Source of the DNA: Aquitalea aquatilis | Lineage (GTDB): Bacteria > Pseudomonadota > Gammaproteobacteria > Burkholderiales > Chromobacteriaceae | Assembly (NCBI RefSeq): GCF_005155025.1 | Contig: NZ_CP039731.1 | Coordinates: forward strand, 1,302,001-1,366,000 | DNA: 64,000 bases | Direction: 5' to 3' | In this document: positions 26,142 to 34,496 of the stretch, piece after piece | How positions within the stretch are numbered: the first letter of the stretch is position 1 | Layout: every line of letters starts with the position of its first letter | The notes under the pieces: generated by a model | What the model was told of the DNA's origin: nothing | The model's database searches: none | Seen by the model: only the letters and a program-made list of their open reading frames with translations | Position numbers and translations under genes: made by a program

Positions 26142-27035
26142 TCAGGCCACGCTGTGGCCGTGGGCGGCTTCCAGCAGGGCAAACCAGTGCTGCCGCTCCA
26201 GGTGCAGCTGGCAGGCGGCGGCAGCTTCGTCCAGCGCCGACAGGCGGCGCGAGCCGACGATGGGCAAGGGGCGGGCCGGGTGGCGCAGCAGCCAGGCCAG
26301 CGCTACGGTGGCCGGCTGGACGGCCAATTCGCCGGCAATGTCAGCCAGTACGGCATGCAGGGCCGGGTGGGCCGCTGCCTGCAATAGCAGGCCGCCAGCC
26401 AGCGGCGACCACACCATGGGCCGAATGCCGGCCTGCAGGCACTGGTCGAAGCTGCCGTCGAACAAGGGCGCGGTGTGCAGCAGCGAGGCCTCCAGCTGAT
26501 TGGTGAGCAGCGGGGTGCGCGATGCCAGCAGGGCAAACTGGCTGGGGCTGAAATTGGACACGCCAAAGTGCCGCACCTTGCCGCTGGCCTTGAGGCTGGC
26601 AAAGGTGTCGGCCACTTCGTCCGGGTTCATGAGCGGGTCCGGGCGGTGGATCAGCAGCAGGTCCAGATAGTCCGTGCCCAGGTTTTGCAAGGAGGTATCT
26701 ACCGACGCCAGGATATGGGCGCGGCTGCTGTCGTAGTGCTTCACCTGCCAGCCGCGGCTGGCATCTTCCGGCTTGATGCTGCACTTGCTCACCAGCTGGA
26801 TGTGCTCACGCCGGCCGGAGTTGGCCTTCAGCCATTGGCCGAACAGCGCCTCGCAGCGAAAACCACCGTAGAGATCGGCATGGTCGAAGGTGGTGATGCC
26901 GAGGCTGATGGCATGCTCGATCCAGTGTGCCAGCTCGGCTGGGGAGAAATTCCAGTCGTGCAGCCGCCACAGGCCGGCGGCCACCTGCACAACTGGCCCT
27001 CCCGGGGCCAGTTGTGCAGGTGGCAAGGTGTGCAT
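26142..27035 (-). CDS. aldo/keto reductase, YdhF type
   Basis: The 297-residue protein matches E. coli YdhF across its length: GLWRLHDWNFSPAEL, ITTFDHADLYGGF (catalytic Asp and Tyr), LDLLLIHRPDPLMNPDEVADTF, KVRHFGVSNFSPSQFALL and PIVGS. It should reduce aldehydes or ketones with NADPH; substrate unknown. The start codon ATG overlaps the gtsD stop (TGATG), so it is the last gene of the glucose transporter operon. Codons 5-18 lie inside a perfect 19-bp inverted repeat that would fold the mRNA just after the start codon. Confidence 0.92.
   Translation of the reverse strand: MHTLPPAQLAPGGPVVQVAAGLWRLHDWNFSPAELAHWIEHAISLGITTFDHADLYGGFRCEALFGQWLKANSGRREHIQLVSKCSIKPEDASRGWQVKHYDSSRAHILASVDTSLQNLGTDYLDLLLIHRPDPLMNPDEVADTFASLKASGKVRHFGVSNFSPSQFALLASRTPLLTNQLEASLLHTAPLFDGSFDQCLQAGIRPMVWSPLAGGLLLQAAAHPALHAVLADIAGELAVQPATVALAWLLRHPARPLPIVGSRRLSALDEAAAACQLHLERQHWFALLEAAHGHSVA
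26981..27023. repeat. perfect 19-bp inverted repeat inside the aldo/keto reductase start region
   Basis: CCACCTGCACAACTGGCCC (26981-26999) and GGGCCAGTTGTGCAGGTGG (27005-27023) are exact reverse complements with a 5-base TCCCG loop. The stem begins nine bases after the ATG of the aldo/keto reductase and lies wholly in coding sequence. The transcript would form a very stable hairpin at the junction with the transporter genes. It has no U-tract, so it is not a classic terminator. Confidence 0.9.
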
Positions 27036-28144
27036 CAGGCAATCCGTTGTTCTGTCGTGGGGTCGAACAGCACGGCCTTGGACACGTCGAACACCAGTTC
27101 CATGCTGTGGCCCGGCAGTTTGGCTTCGGTCGGGTGGGTACGGCAGCATACCTTGGTGTTGTTGAGCGAAACAAACACCAGGGTGTCCGGGCCGGTGGGT
27201 TCGATCACGTCGATATGGCAGGCCATCACCGGCAGCCCTTCGCGGTAGGCGGTGCGGGCGTCGGTGATCTGTTCCGGGCGGATGCCGAAAATCACCTCGC
27301 GGCCCAGCCACGGCTTCATCTTGTCCTGGGCATGCGGCAGCGGCAGGATGACGCAACCCTGGTCGTCACAGATTTTCACCCCCAGCACGCCGGCGGATTC
27401 CACCACCTGCGCCGGAATGAAGTTCATCGATGGCGAGCCGATAAAGCTCGCCACAAACAGATTGGCCGGGTTGTCGTAGATGTCCTGCGGGCTGCCAAAC
27501 TGCTGCACGATGCCGTCCTTCATCACCGCGATGCGGTCGCCCAGCGTCATCGCCTCGATCTGGTCGTGGGTGACATAGACGATGGTGGATTTCAGCCGCT
27601 GGTGCATCAGCTTGATTTCGGTACGCATCTCCACCCGCAGCTTGGCGTCCAGATTGGACAGCGGCTCGTCGAACAGGAAAATGGACGGATTACGTGCCAG
27701 CGCCCGCCCCATGGCCACGCGCTGGCGCTGGCCACCGGACAGCTGCGAGGGCTTGCGGTCCAGCAGGTGGGTCATCTGCAGCATCTGCGCCACGCGCTCG
27801 ACGGTGGCGTCGATCTCGGCCTGCGGCATCTTGCGGATTTCCAGCCCGAAGCTGATGTTCTTGCGCACGCTCATCGACGGGTAGAGCGCATAGCTCTGGA
27901 ACACCATGGCGATGTCGCGGTCCTTGGGCGACAGCTCGTTCACCCGCTTGCCGCCGATTTCGATATCGCCGCTGGAAATGTCATCCAGCCCGGCAATCAT
28001 GTTCAGCAGCGTGGATTTGCCGCAGCCGGAGGGGCCAACCAGAATCAGGAACTGGCCGTCTTCAATGGCGATATCAATGCCCTTGAGCACGTCGGTGCCG
28101 TTGGCGTAAGTCTTGCAAACATTATTGATGGAGAGAGCGGCCAT
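27035..28144 (-). CDS. gtsD: ABC transporter ATP-binding protein, glucose/UgpC-MalK type
   Basis: The 369-residue protein has Walker A GPSGCGKST, Q-loop FQSYALYPSMSV, signature LSGGQRQRVAMGRAL, Walker B SIFLFDEPLSNLD and the H-loop THDQIEAM. A C-terminal MalK-like OB domain (FIGSPSMNFI, FGIRPEQI) follows. It energises carbohydrate import from the inner-membrane face. It starts three bases after the permease stop and its own stop overlaps the next start. The gtsD symbol rests on the gtsABCD order and its location with gltR/gtrS and Entner-Doudoroff genes, as in Pseudomonas. Confidence 0.9.
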   Translation of the reverse strand: MAALSINNVCKTYANGTDVLKGIDIAIEDGQFLILVGPSGCGKSTLLNMIAGLDDISSGDIEIGGKRVNELSPKDRDIAMVFQSYALYPSMSVRKNISFGLEIRKMPQAEIDATVERVAQMLQMTHLLDRKPSQLSGGQRQRVAMGRALARNPSIFLFDEPLSNLDAKLRVEMRTEIKLMHQRLKSTIVYVTHDQIEAMTLGDRIAVMKDGIVQQFGSPQDIYDNPANLFVASFIGSPSMNFIPAQVVESAGVLGVKICDDQGCVILPLPHAQDKMKPWLGREVIFGIRPEQITDARTAYREGLPVMACHIDVIEPTGPDTLVFVSLNNTKVCCRTHPTEAKLPGHSMELVFDVSKAVLFDPTTEQRIA

Positions 28145-28147
28145 CGT

Positions 28148-29005
28148 TCAACCTTTCACAGCACCGGCTGTCAGGCCACGCACGAAATAGCGGCCGGCAA
28201 CCATGTAAACGAACAGGGTGGGCAACGCGGCGATGATGGCGGCAGCCATGTCCACGTTGTATTCCTTCACCCCGGTAGAGGTATTCACCAGATTGTTCAG
28301 CGCCACGGTGATGGGCTGCGATTCGCCAGAGGCAAACACCACGCCGAACAGGAAGTCGTTCCAGATCTGGGTGAACTGCCAGATCACGCACACCATGAAG
28401 ATGGGGCCGGAAATGGGCAGCAGGATGCGCAGGAAAATCGTCCAGAAACCAGCACCGTCGATGCGCGCGGCCTTTACCAGCTCATCCGGGATGGTGACGA
28501 AGAAGTTGCGGAAAAACAGCGTGGTAAAGGCCAGGCCGTAAATCACGTGCACCAGGATCAGCCCGCTGGTGGTATTGGCAATGCCCAGCTCGCCCAGCAG
28601 GCGCGCCATCGGCAGCAGTACCACCTGGAAGGGGATGAAGCAGCCGACCAGCAGCAGGGTGAACAGCACGTCCGAGCCACGGAAGCGCCACATCGACACC
28701 ACGTAGCCGTTGACCGCGCCGATCAGGGTGGAGATCAGCACCGATGGCACGGCCATCTTCACCGAATTCCAGAAAAAGCCCTTCATGCCGCCGCACTCCA
28801 CGCCGGTGCAGGCGCTGGACCAGGCCTTGCTCCAGGCATCCAGCGTGATGGATTGCGGCAGGGCGATCAGGTTGCCGCTCCGGATGTCGTCCAGGGTTTT
28901 CACCGAGGTGGACAGCATCACGTACAGCGGCAGCAGGTAATAGATGGCCATCAGCACCAGTGCGGCATACAGCACGATGCGGCCGGGGGTGAGGTGTTTA
29001 GCCAC
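28148..29005 (-). CDS. gtsC: carbohydrate (glucose-type) ABC permease
   Basis: The 285-residue protein has six hydrophobic segments and the MalG-type EAA loop ELVKAARIDGAGFWTIFLRILLP. It begins with a GTG at 29003-29005 preceded by AAGGAGCG and overlaps the end of gtsB by eight bases. It forms the inner-membrane channel with GtsB for periplasmic-binding-protein-dependent sugar import. Assignment to glucose comes from the operon. Confidence 0.88.
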   Translation of the reverse strand: MAKHLTPGRIVLYAALVLMAIYYLLPLYVMLSTSVKTLDDIRSGNLIALPQSITLDAWSKAWSSACTGVECGGMKGFFWNSVKMAVPSVLISTLIGAVNGYVVSMWRFRGSDVLFTLLLVGCFIPFQVVLLPMARLLGELGIANTTSGLILVHVIYGLAFTTLFFRNFFVTIPDELVKAARIDGAGFWTIFLRILLPISGPIFMVCVIWQFTQIWNDFLFGVVFASGESQPITVALNNLVNTSTGVKEYNVDMAAAIIAALPTLFVYMVAGRYFVRGLTAGAVKG

Positions 29006-29900
29006 GTTTGGCGCTCCTTGTTTCCATATACATCAGCGGCACCAGCACGGCGACGATGGTCATCAGCATCATCATGGCCGAGGCGGCCCCCAGGCCCAGC
29101 TGGCCACGGGTAAAGGCAAACTGGTACATGAAGATGGCCGGCACGTCCGAAGCGGTGCCGGGGCCGCCGCCGGTCAGCGCCATCACCAGGTCGAAGCTCT
29201 TGATGGCGATGTGCGACAGGATCAGCAGCACGCTGAAAAACACCGGGCGCAGGCTGGGGATGATGATGCGCCAGTAGATCACCGGCAGGCTGGCGCCATC
29301 CACCTGGGCGGCCTTGATGATGGAGTCGTCGATGCCGCGCAGGCCTGCCAGGAACAGCGCCATCACGAAACCGGACGACTGCCACACCCCGGCAATCACC
29401 ACGGTGTAGATGGCCTTGTCCGGGTCCACCAGCCAGTCGAAGGTGAAGTCGGGAAAGCCCCAGTCGTTGATGACTTTTTGCAGGCCCATGTCCGGATTCA
29501 GCATCCATTTCCAGGCGGTACCAGTGACGATGAAGGACAAGGCCATCGGGTACAGATAGATGGTGCGCAGCGTGCCTTCGCTGCGGATTTTCTGATCCAG
29601 CAGCACGGCGAGGAACAGGCCGACGGCCAGCGTGCAGCCGATGAACAGGCCGCCGAAAATGCCCAGATTGGCCACGGCAGTCCACCAGCGGTCATTCTCG
29701 AACAGTGCCTGATACTGGATCAGGCCGGCGAAATCCATCTGCGGCAGCAGCCGCGATTCGGTCAGCGACAGCCAGCCGGTCCAGGCGATGAAGCCGTAGA
29801 CGAACACCAGGCTGATCAGCAAGGTGGGCGACAGCACCAGCTTGGGCAGCCAGCGGTCTGCCAGCGCCGACAGACTGGCTTGTGATTGGGGTGTGGACAT
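28998..29900 (-). CDS. gtsB: carbohydrate (glucose-type) ABC permease
   Basis: The 300-residue protein has six transmembrane segments and the MalF-type EAA loop DSIIKAAQVDGASLPVIYWRIIIP. GAGGA precedes the ATG at 29898-29900. It pairs with GtsC. A 207-bp gap with a hairpin separates it from the binding-protein gene gtsA upstream, a common layout that lets the binding protein be made in excess. Confidence 0.88.
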   Translation of the reverse strand: MSTPQSQASLSALADRWLPKLVLSPTLLISLVFVYGFIAWTGWLSLTESRLLPQMDFAGLIQYQALFENDRWWTAVANLGIFGGLFIGCTLAVGLFLAVLLDQKIRSEGTLRTIYLYPMALSFIVTGTAWKWMLNPDMGLQKVINDWGFPDFTFDWLVDPDKAIYTVVIAGVWQSSGFVMALFLAGLRGIDDSIIKAAQVDGASLPVIYWRIIIPSLRPVFFSVLLILSHIAIKSFDLVMALTGGGPGTASDVPAIFMYQFAFTRGQLGLGAASAMMMLMTIVAVLVPLMYMETRSAKRG

Positions 29901-30070
29901 GAATCAATCCTCGCCATGCCGCTGAGGCGATGCCGCGCGGGACGCGCAGCGTCGATCTGTCCTGGCGGGGAGGCAGGACGGATGGTCAGACGGTATGGCT
30001 TGCTTTGCTAGGAGTTAGACAGACAGCCGCAGGCCGCATGGCGCGTCAGGGCTGTCCACGGCATTGCGCA

Positions 30071-30090
30071 CCCGGGCCGGCTGGCCCGGG
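30071..30090 (-). repeat. hairpin between gtsA and gtsB
   Basis: CCCGGGCC (30071-30078) and GGCCCGGG (30083-30090) form an 8-bp GC-only stem just after the gtsA stop. There is no U-tract on the transcribed strand. It is a likely mRNA-stabilising or partial-termination element giving more GtsA than permease. The remainder of the 29901-30107 gap shows no gene. Confidence 0.65.
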
Positions 30091-30107
30091 GCAAGCTTGC
30101 TGCTCGC

Positions 30108-31352
30108 TTAATGCACCTTGCCGGCCTTGGCCAGACGCTCGGTAGCGGTTTTCGGGCTCATCGACGAGTTCATGAACTGCGAAATCACGTCGTCCATTGC
30201 GCCTTCGGTGGCAGACGGCATGGCCATCTTGTGGGCGAAGCTGGGCACCAGGCCGCCGCTCTTGGAGGCAGCGGTCAGGTCAGCCTTGGACTTCTTGGCG
30301 CAGTCGTCAAACTTGTCCATCGGCGTGTCCAGACGGGCCGGAATCGAACCCTTGTTCAGGTTGAACACTTCCTGGAAGTTCTTGCTCATCACGGTTTCGG
30401 CCAGATCAGCCTGAGCCTTCTGCGCGGCGGCGTCCTTCTGCTTGAACATGGCCAGGCTGTCGATGTTGAAGGTGAAGCTGCCGGCGGTACCCGGTGCGGC
30501 AACACAGAGGAAGTCCTTGCCCGGCTTCTTGCCGGCGGCGGTGAATTCACCCTTGGCCCAGTCGCCCATGAATTGCATGCCGGCCTTGCCATTGATCACC
30601 ATGGCGGTGGCCAGGTTCCAGTCACGGCCTGCGGCGCCCTTGTCGATATAGCCCTTCACTTTTTGCAGGGTTTCAAACACCTTCAGGGTGGTGGGGCCGG
30701 CCAGCGTGGCTTGGTCCAGCTGCACGAAAGCCTTCTTGTAGTAGGCCGGGCCACCTACGCCCAGTGCCACCGATTCGAACAGGGTGGCGTCTTGCCACGG
30801 CTGGCCGCCATGGGCAATCGGCTGGATGCCGGCTTTTTTCAGTTTTTCTGCGGCATCAAAGAATTCCGGCCAGCTGGCCGGCACCTTGGCACCGGCCTTC
30901 TTGAAGGCTTCCGGGTTCACCCACAGCCAGTTCACGCGGTGCACGTTGACCGGGGCGGCCACGTACTGGCCCTTGTATTTCATCACCTGGCTGACTACCG
31001 GCGGCAGCTGCTTGTCCCAGCCTTCAGCCTTGGCCACCGCATCGATATTGGCCAGCACACCTTCGGCACCCCATTCCTGGATGGCCGGGCCCTTGATCTG
31101 GGCGGCTGTCGGCGGGTTGCCGGATACCACGCGGGTTTTCAACGCGGTCATGGCATTGTCGCCACCGCCGCCAGCCACGGCGAAGTCTTTCCAGTTATCG
31201 CCCTTGGCGGTCATCATTTTTTTCAGTTCGGCCACGGACTTGGCTTCGCCGCCCGAGGTCCACCAGTGCAGCACTTCCACTTCGCCGGCAAATACCGTGG
31301 CCGGCAGCAGGGTGGCGGCCAGCAGTGCTGCGCTCAGCTGTTTGCGTTTCAT
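30108..31352 (-). CDS. gtsA: glucose-type ABC transporter substrate-binding protein
   Basis: The 414-residue protein has a Sec signal (MKRKQLSAALLAATLLPATVFA) then EVEVLHWWTSGGEAKSVAELKKMM, the standard opening of periplasmic glucose/mannose-type binding proteins, and PVNVHRVNWLWVNPEAFKKAG further on. It captures sugar in the periplasm for GtsBCD. It is the first gene of gtsABCD-akr and is preceded by 259 bp separating it from the two-component genes on the same strand, so it likely has its own promoter. Confidence 0.92.
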   Translation of the reverse strand: MKRKQLSAALLAATLLPATVFAGEVEVLHWWTSGGEAKSVAELKKMMTAKGDNWKDFAVAGGGGDNAMTALKTRVVSGNPPTAAQIKGPAIQEWGAEGVLANIDAVAKAEGWDKQLPPVVSQVMKYKGQYVAAPVNVHRVNWLWVNPEAFKKAGAKVPASWPEFFDAAEKLKKAGIQPIAHGGQPWQDATLFESVALGVGGPAYYKKAFVQLDQATLAGPTTLKVFETLQKVKGYIDKGAAGRDWNLATAMVINGKAGMQFMGDWAKGEFTAAGKKPGKDFLCVAAPGTAGSFTFNIDSLAMFKQKDAAAQKAQADLAETVMSKNFQEVFNLNKGSIPARLDTPMDKFDDCAKKSKADLTAASKSGGLVPSFAHKMAMPSATEGAMDDVISQFMNSSMSPKTATERLAKAGKVH

Positions 31353-31611
31353 TCTCTTGTCTCCATCTTGTAGCGTTGCATTTAGGTTTTTTATGGTGCA
31401 TCCGGCGGCGCGCGGTCAGGACCGGGGCCGGATGTGCAAGAACTATAGCGGCAGATTGTAAGTTTTGTGTAAGGTTTGGAGCGAAATGCTGTAAGAAAAT
31501 GACAAAGCCTGAATGCGCCGCAGCATGACATTGGAGATAATTCAATAAACATAAGGCACTGCGCTGGTGCTGCTTTGCAGCAAAATGGTGCGCCGTAGTG
31601 TGTCAACTACA
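31353..31611 (-). promoter_or_regulatory. upstream region of gtsA
   Basis: This gap should carry the gtsA promoter and the site for its regulator. The segment 31440-31560 is A/T-rich on an otherwise GC-rich background. Two inverted repeats are visible: TGCTG-CTTTG-CAGCA near 31568-31582 and a perfect 9-bp repeat at 31593-31617 (separate entry). Confidence 0.5.
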
Positions 31612-31617
31612 CTACGG
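31593..31617. repeat. 9-bp inverted repeat at the end of the sensor kinase gene
   Basis: CCGTAGTGT (31593-31601) and ACACTACGG (31609-31617) are exact inverted repeats that span the kinase stop codon. No U-tract follows on the minus strand. It could be a weak terminator or a regulator site; its ACTACA half resembles the HexR boxes near edd/zwf but the match is partial. Confidence 0.5.
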
Positions 31618-33039
31618 GCCGGCTTGCCCGGAGGGATTTTCCCGCTGGAACAGCAGGCTGGCACACAGTCCGTGCGGGGTGTTGTCGCTTAGTTCCACCC
31701 GGGTGTGATGGCGGCGGGCGATCTCCTGCACGATGGCTAGCCCGAGGCCGCAGCCCTTGCCGCCAGCCAGACTGTTGACCCGGTAAAACCGCTGGAACAC
31801 CTTGTCGCGTTCGGCCGGGGCGATGCCGGGGCCGGTATCGCATACCTGCAACTGCACGTGCTGGCCGAGTAGGCGCAGTGTCACGGTGATTTCGCCGCCG
31901 GGCGGGGTGTACTGGATGGCATTGTCCAGCAGGTTGGCCAGCAGTTCGCGCAGCAGGCCGGCGTGGCCCAGCACCTGCAGGCTGTCGTCGCCGCTGTCCA
32001 GCCCCAGGTCCAGCTTGCGCGCCAGCGCACGCGGCACGGCCTCGGCGGTGACTTCGCGACACAGCTGCTTCAGGTCGAGCTGCTTCAGTTGCAGGCCGGC
32101 TTCCGGCTCGGCCCGCGCCAGCGCCAGCAGCTGGTTGACCAGATGAATGGAGCGCGCCACGCTGGTTTCCACCTGCTCCAGCTGGCGGCAGGCACGCGGG
32201 ATGTCCGGTGTGCTGCCCAGCAGTTCGGCCTTGACCAGTTCGCTCTGCGATTTCAGCCCGGCCAGCGGCGTGCGCAGCTGATGGGCGGCATCGCCGATAA
32301 AGCGCCGTTGCTGCTCCACCTGGCGGTTGACCTCTTCCAGCAGGCTATTGATGGCGGCGGTGAGGGCGCGTACTTCGGCCGGGGCATTGTTGACTTCGAT
32401 GGGGGCCATGTCGCGTGGCGAACGGTTTTCCACCACCCGGCGCAGACGGCGCAGCGGCGACAGGCCACGGCTGATGCCAGCCCAGACCAAGAGGCTGGTC
32501 AGCAACATCAGCCCCAGCAGGGGCAGGCCCATGTCCAGCAGGATCTTGCGGGTCAGTTCGGCGCTGAGCGCCCGGCTTTTGGCTACCTGTACCAGCATCA
32601 GCTGCGGCTGTTCCACCGTGCCGGCCAAGAGATAGAGCGCAGCCACCCGCACATCCTGGCCTTTCATGCTGGCGTTATAGAAATAGCTGGCCCCGGCGCG
32701 GGCTGCCAGCGTGGCCGGTGGGCGCGGCATGGCCGGTTCGCCCAGCAAAAAGGCTGCCGGTGGCGAGCTGACCATGTAATAGACGCGGTCGGTCGGGTCT
32801 TCTTCGAGGATTTCGCGGGCAGCGCGCGGGAAGTCGACATAGAAACCATTGCCGAAGGGTTTGACCTGCCGCGCCAGTGCGCGCGAAGTCTGTGCCAGCG
32901 TCTGGTCGATCACCTCGTTGGCATAGCGCACCGCCATGGCATGCGCCAGCATGGCGGCGGCCAGCCACAGCACCAGCTGCGGCAGCAGCAGCCAGATCAG
33001 CAGCTGGCGGCGCAGGGAAAGTTGGCGCGGACGCGGCAT
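31612..33039 (-). CDS. sensor histidine kinase, TctE/GtrS type, of the glucose locus
   Basis: The 475-residue protein has transmembrane helices near 10-32 and 168-188 enclosing a periplasmic sensor of the two-component-sensor N-terminal (2CSK_N) type, then HAMP-like sequence. The kinase core follows: DAAHQLRTPLAGL (phospho-acceptor His), LLANLLDNAIQYTP, CDTGPGIAP and GKGCGLGLAIVQEI. It should autophosphorylate and pass phosphate to the response regulator encoded immediately upstream. Location between gtsA and eda parallels GtrS of Pseudomonas, which senses glucose catabolites; the ligand here is inference. Confidence 0.88.
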   Translation of the reverse strand: MPRPRQLSLRRQLLIWLLLPQLVLWLAAAMLAHAMAVRYANEVIDQTLAQTSRALARQVKPFGNGFYVDFPRAAREILEEDPTDRVYYMVSSPPAAFLLGEPAMPRPPATLAARAGASYFYNASMKGQDVRVAALYLLAGTVEQPQLMLVQVAKSRALSAELTRKILLDMGLPLLGLMLLTSLLVWAGISRGLSPLRRLRRVVENRSPRDMAPIEVNNAPAEVRALTAAINSLLEEVNRQVEQQRRFIGDAAHQLRTPLAGLKSQSELVKAELLGSTPDIPRACRQLEQVETSVARSIHLVNQLLALARAEPEAGLQLKQLDLKQLCREVTAEAVPRALARKLDLGLDSGDDSLQVLGHAGLLRELLANLLDNAIQYTPPGGEITVTLRLLGQHVQLQVCDTGPGIAPAERDKVFQRFYRVNSLAGGKGCGLGLAIVQEIARRHHTRVELSDNTPHGLCASLLFQRENPSGQAGP

Positions 33040-33045
33040 GGTGGC

Positions 33046-33741
33046 CTAGCTGTCTTCGGCCAGCGTCAGCAGATAGCCCAGCCCGCGCACCGCACGGATG
33101 CCGGCACCGCTGCCATCCAGTTTCTTGCGCAGCCGGTGCACATAGACTTCCACCGCATTGCTGCCGATTTCTTCCCCTTCGCCGGACAGGGCGGCGGAGA
33201 TTTGCTCCTTGCTCAGGACTTTTTCCGCCTGGCTCATCAGGATGAACAACAGTTCCAGCTCGCGTGCCGACAGATCAAGCGGTTGCGTGCCGCTCCATGC
33301 ACGCTGGGCGCTGCGGTCCAGCCGTAGCGGGCCAAAGTGCAGTTCTTCCCGTTGCAGTTCGTCACGCACGGTATCGCTGGCGCGCTGGCGGCGCAGCAGG
33401 GCGCGGATGCGTGCTTCCAGCTCAGGGAAATCGAAGGGTTTGACCAGATAGTCATCGGCCCCGGCATCCAGCCCGGCCACGCGGTCTTCCATGCTGTCCA
33501 GTGCGGTCAGCAGCAAAATGGGCAGTGCCGGCTGGTGTACGCGCACATGGCGCAGCACCTTGAGCCCGTCCTGTCCGGGCAGGCCGATGTCGAGAATGAC
33601 AGCATCGAACGCTTCACTCAGCAGCACCTGCTGGGCGGCCAGGCCATCGCGGCGATGGCAGACCTCGAAGCCCAGCTGGGTCAGGCGGGTAAGCAGGGCA
33701 TCGGCCAGTACGGCATCGTCTTCGGCCAGAAACAGTTTCAT
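33046..33741 (-). CDS. OmpR-family response regulator, GltR/TctD-like
   Basis: The 231-residue protein has a receiver domain (MKLFLAEDDAVLAD; Asp in VILDIGLPGQDG; KPFDFPELEARIRALLRR) and a winged-helix output domain (LDLSARELELLFILM, VEVYVHRLRKKLD). It is six bases upstream of its kinase, so they are co-transcribed. I use the canonical MKLFL start at 33739-33741, though no Shine-Dalgarno is visible before it. It probably activates or derepresses gtsABCD, by analogy with GltR in Pseudomonas. Confidence 0.9.
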   Translation of the reverse strand: MKLFLAEDDAVLADALLTRLTQLGFEVCHRRDGLAAQQVLLSEAFDAVILDIGLPGQDGLKVLRHVRVHQPALPILLLTALDSMEDRVAGLDAGADDYLVKPFDFPELEARIRALLRRQRASDTVRDELQREELHFGPLRLDRSAQRAWSGTQPLDLSARELELLFILMSQAEKVLSKEQISAALSGEGEEIGSNAVEVYVHRLRKKLDGSGAGIRAVRGLGYLLTLAEDS

Positions 33742-33824
33742 AGGAGCGACAGGCTGCAGGTGAAGGCCTGATGGTAGTGCAGATTTGGTGGCTTCGGCCA
33801 TCGCGGCGCGATGTGCATTGCAGC

Positions 33825-33849
33825 AAAAAGCCCGCACAGGGCGGGCTTC
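33825..33849 (-). terminator. eda terminator
   Basis: AAGCCCGC (33829-33836) and GCGGGCTT (33842-33849) form a stem that on the minus strand is followed by TTTTT, ending edd-eda. It separates that operon from the two-component genes downstream. Confidence 0.85.
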
Positions 33850-33871
33850 GGGGCAGGACTGCAGGCGGGGT

Positions 33872-34495
33872 TTACTGCGCCAGCGCGCTGGCTTGCTTGG
33901 CCAGCTCGGTGATGCGCGCCCAGTCGCGGTTGGCGATGGCGTCTTCCGGGGTCAGCCAGCTACCGCCGACGGCCAGTACGTTTTGCAGGGCCAGGTATTC
34001 CTTGGCCTTGACCAGATCAATGCCGCCAGTAGGGCAGAAGCGCAGGTCGGGCAGCGGGCCGGCCAGCGACTTGAGCAGCTTGATGCCGCCCACGGCTTCG
34101 GCCGGGAACAGCTTGAGGATGTCAAAGCCTTCGTCCTGGGCGCGCATGGCTTCGGAGGCGGTGGCCACGCCGGGCAGCAGGGTCAGGTTGGCATTGCGGG
34201 CGGCCGAGGCCAGCTCCGGGGTCAGGCCGGGGCTGACGCCAAACTGGGCGCCGGCATCCAGTGCGGCTTCCAGCTGGGCGCGGTTGCGCAGCGTGCCGGC
34301 ACCGACGATGGCTCCGGGTACTTCGTCGCGCATGCGGCGCATGGCGGCCAGCGCCGCCTTGGTGCGCAGGGTGACTTCCAGCACGCGAATGCCGCCATCC
34401 ACCAGCGCACGCGCCAGGTCTACCGCAACAGCGGCGTCATTTACCACGATGACCGGCACAACCGGTCCCTGACGCAACAGGGTCAAAGCGTCCAT
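33872..34495 (-). CDS. eda: 2-keto-3-deoxy-6-phosphogluconate aldolase
   Basis: The 207-residue protein has the class I aldolase motifs VVPVIVV, VLEVTLRT (catalytic Glu), GAGTLRN, and the Schiff-base lysine in ILKLFPAEAVGG followed by CPTGGI. It splits KDPG into pyruvate and glyceraldehyde-3-phosphate, the last Entner-Doudoroff step. The ATG follows the edd stop by one base (TGA-T-ATG), so translation is coupled. Confidence 0.97.
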   Translation of the reverse strand: MDALTLLRQGPVVPVIVVNDAAVAVDLARALVDGGIRVLEVTLRTKAALAAMRRMRDEVPGAIVGAGTLRNRAQLEAALDAGAQFGVSPGLTPELASAARNANLTLLPGVATASEAMRAQDEGFDILKLFPAEAVGGIKLLKSLAGPLPDLRFCPTGGIDLVKAKEYLALQNVLAVGGSWLTPEDAIANRDWARITELAKQASALAQ

Positions 34496-34496
34496 A

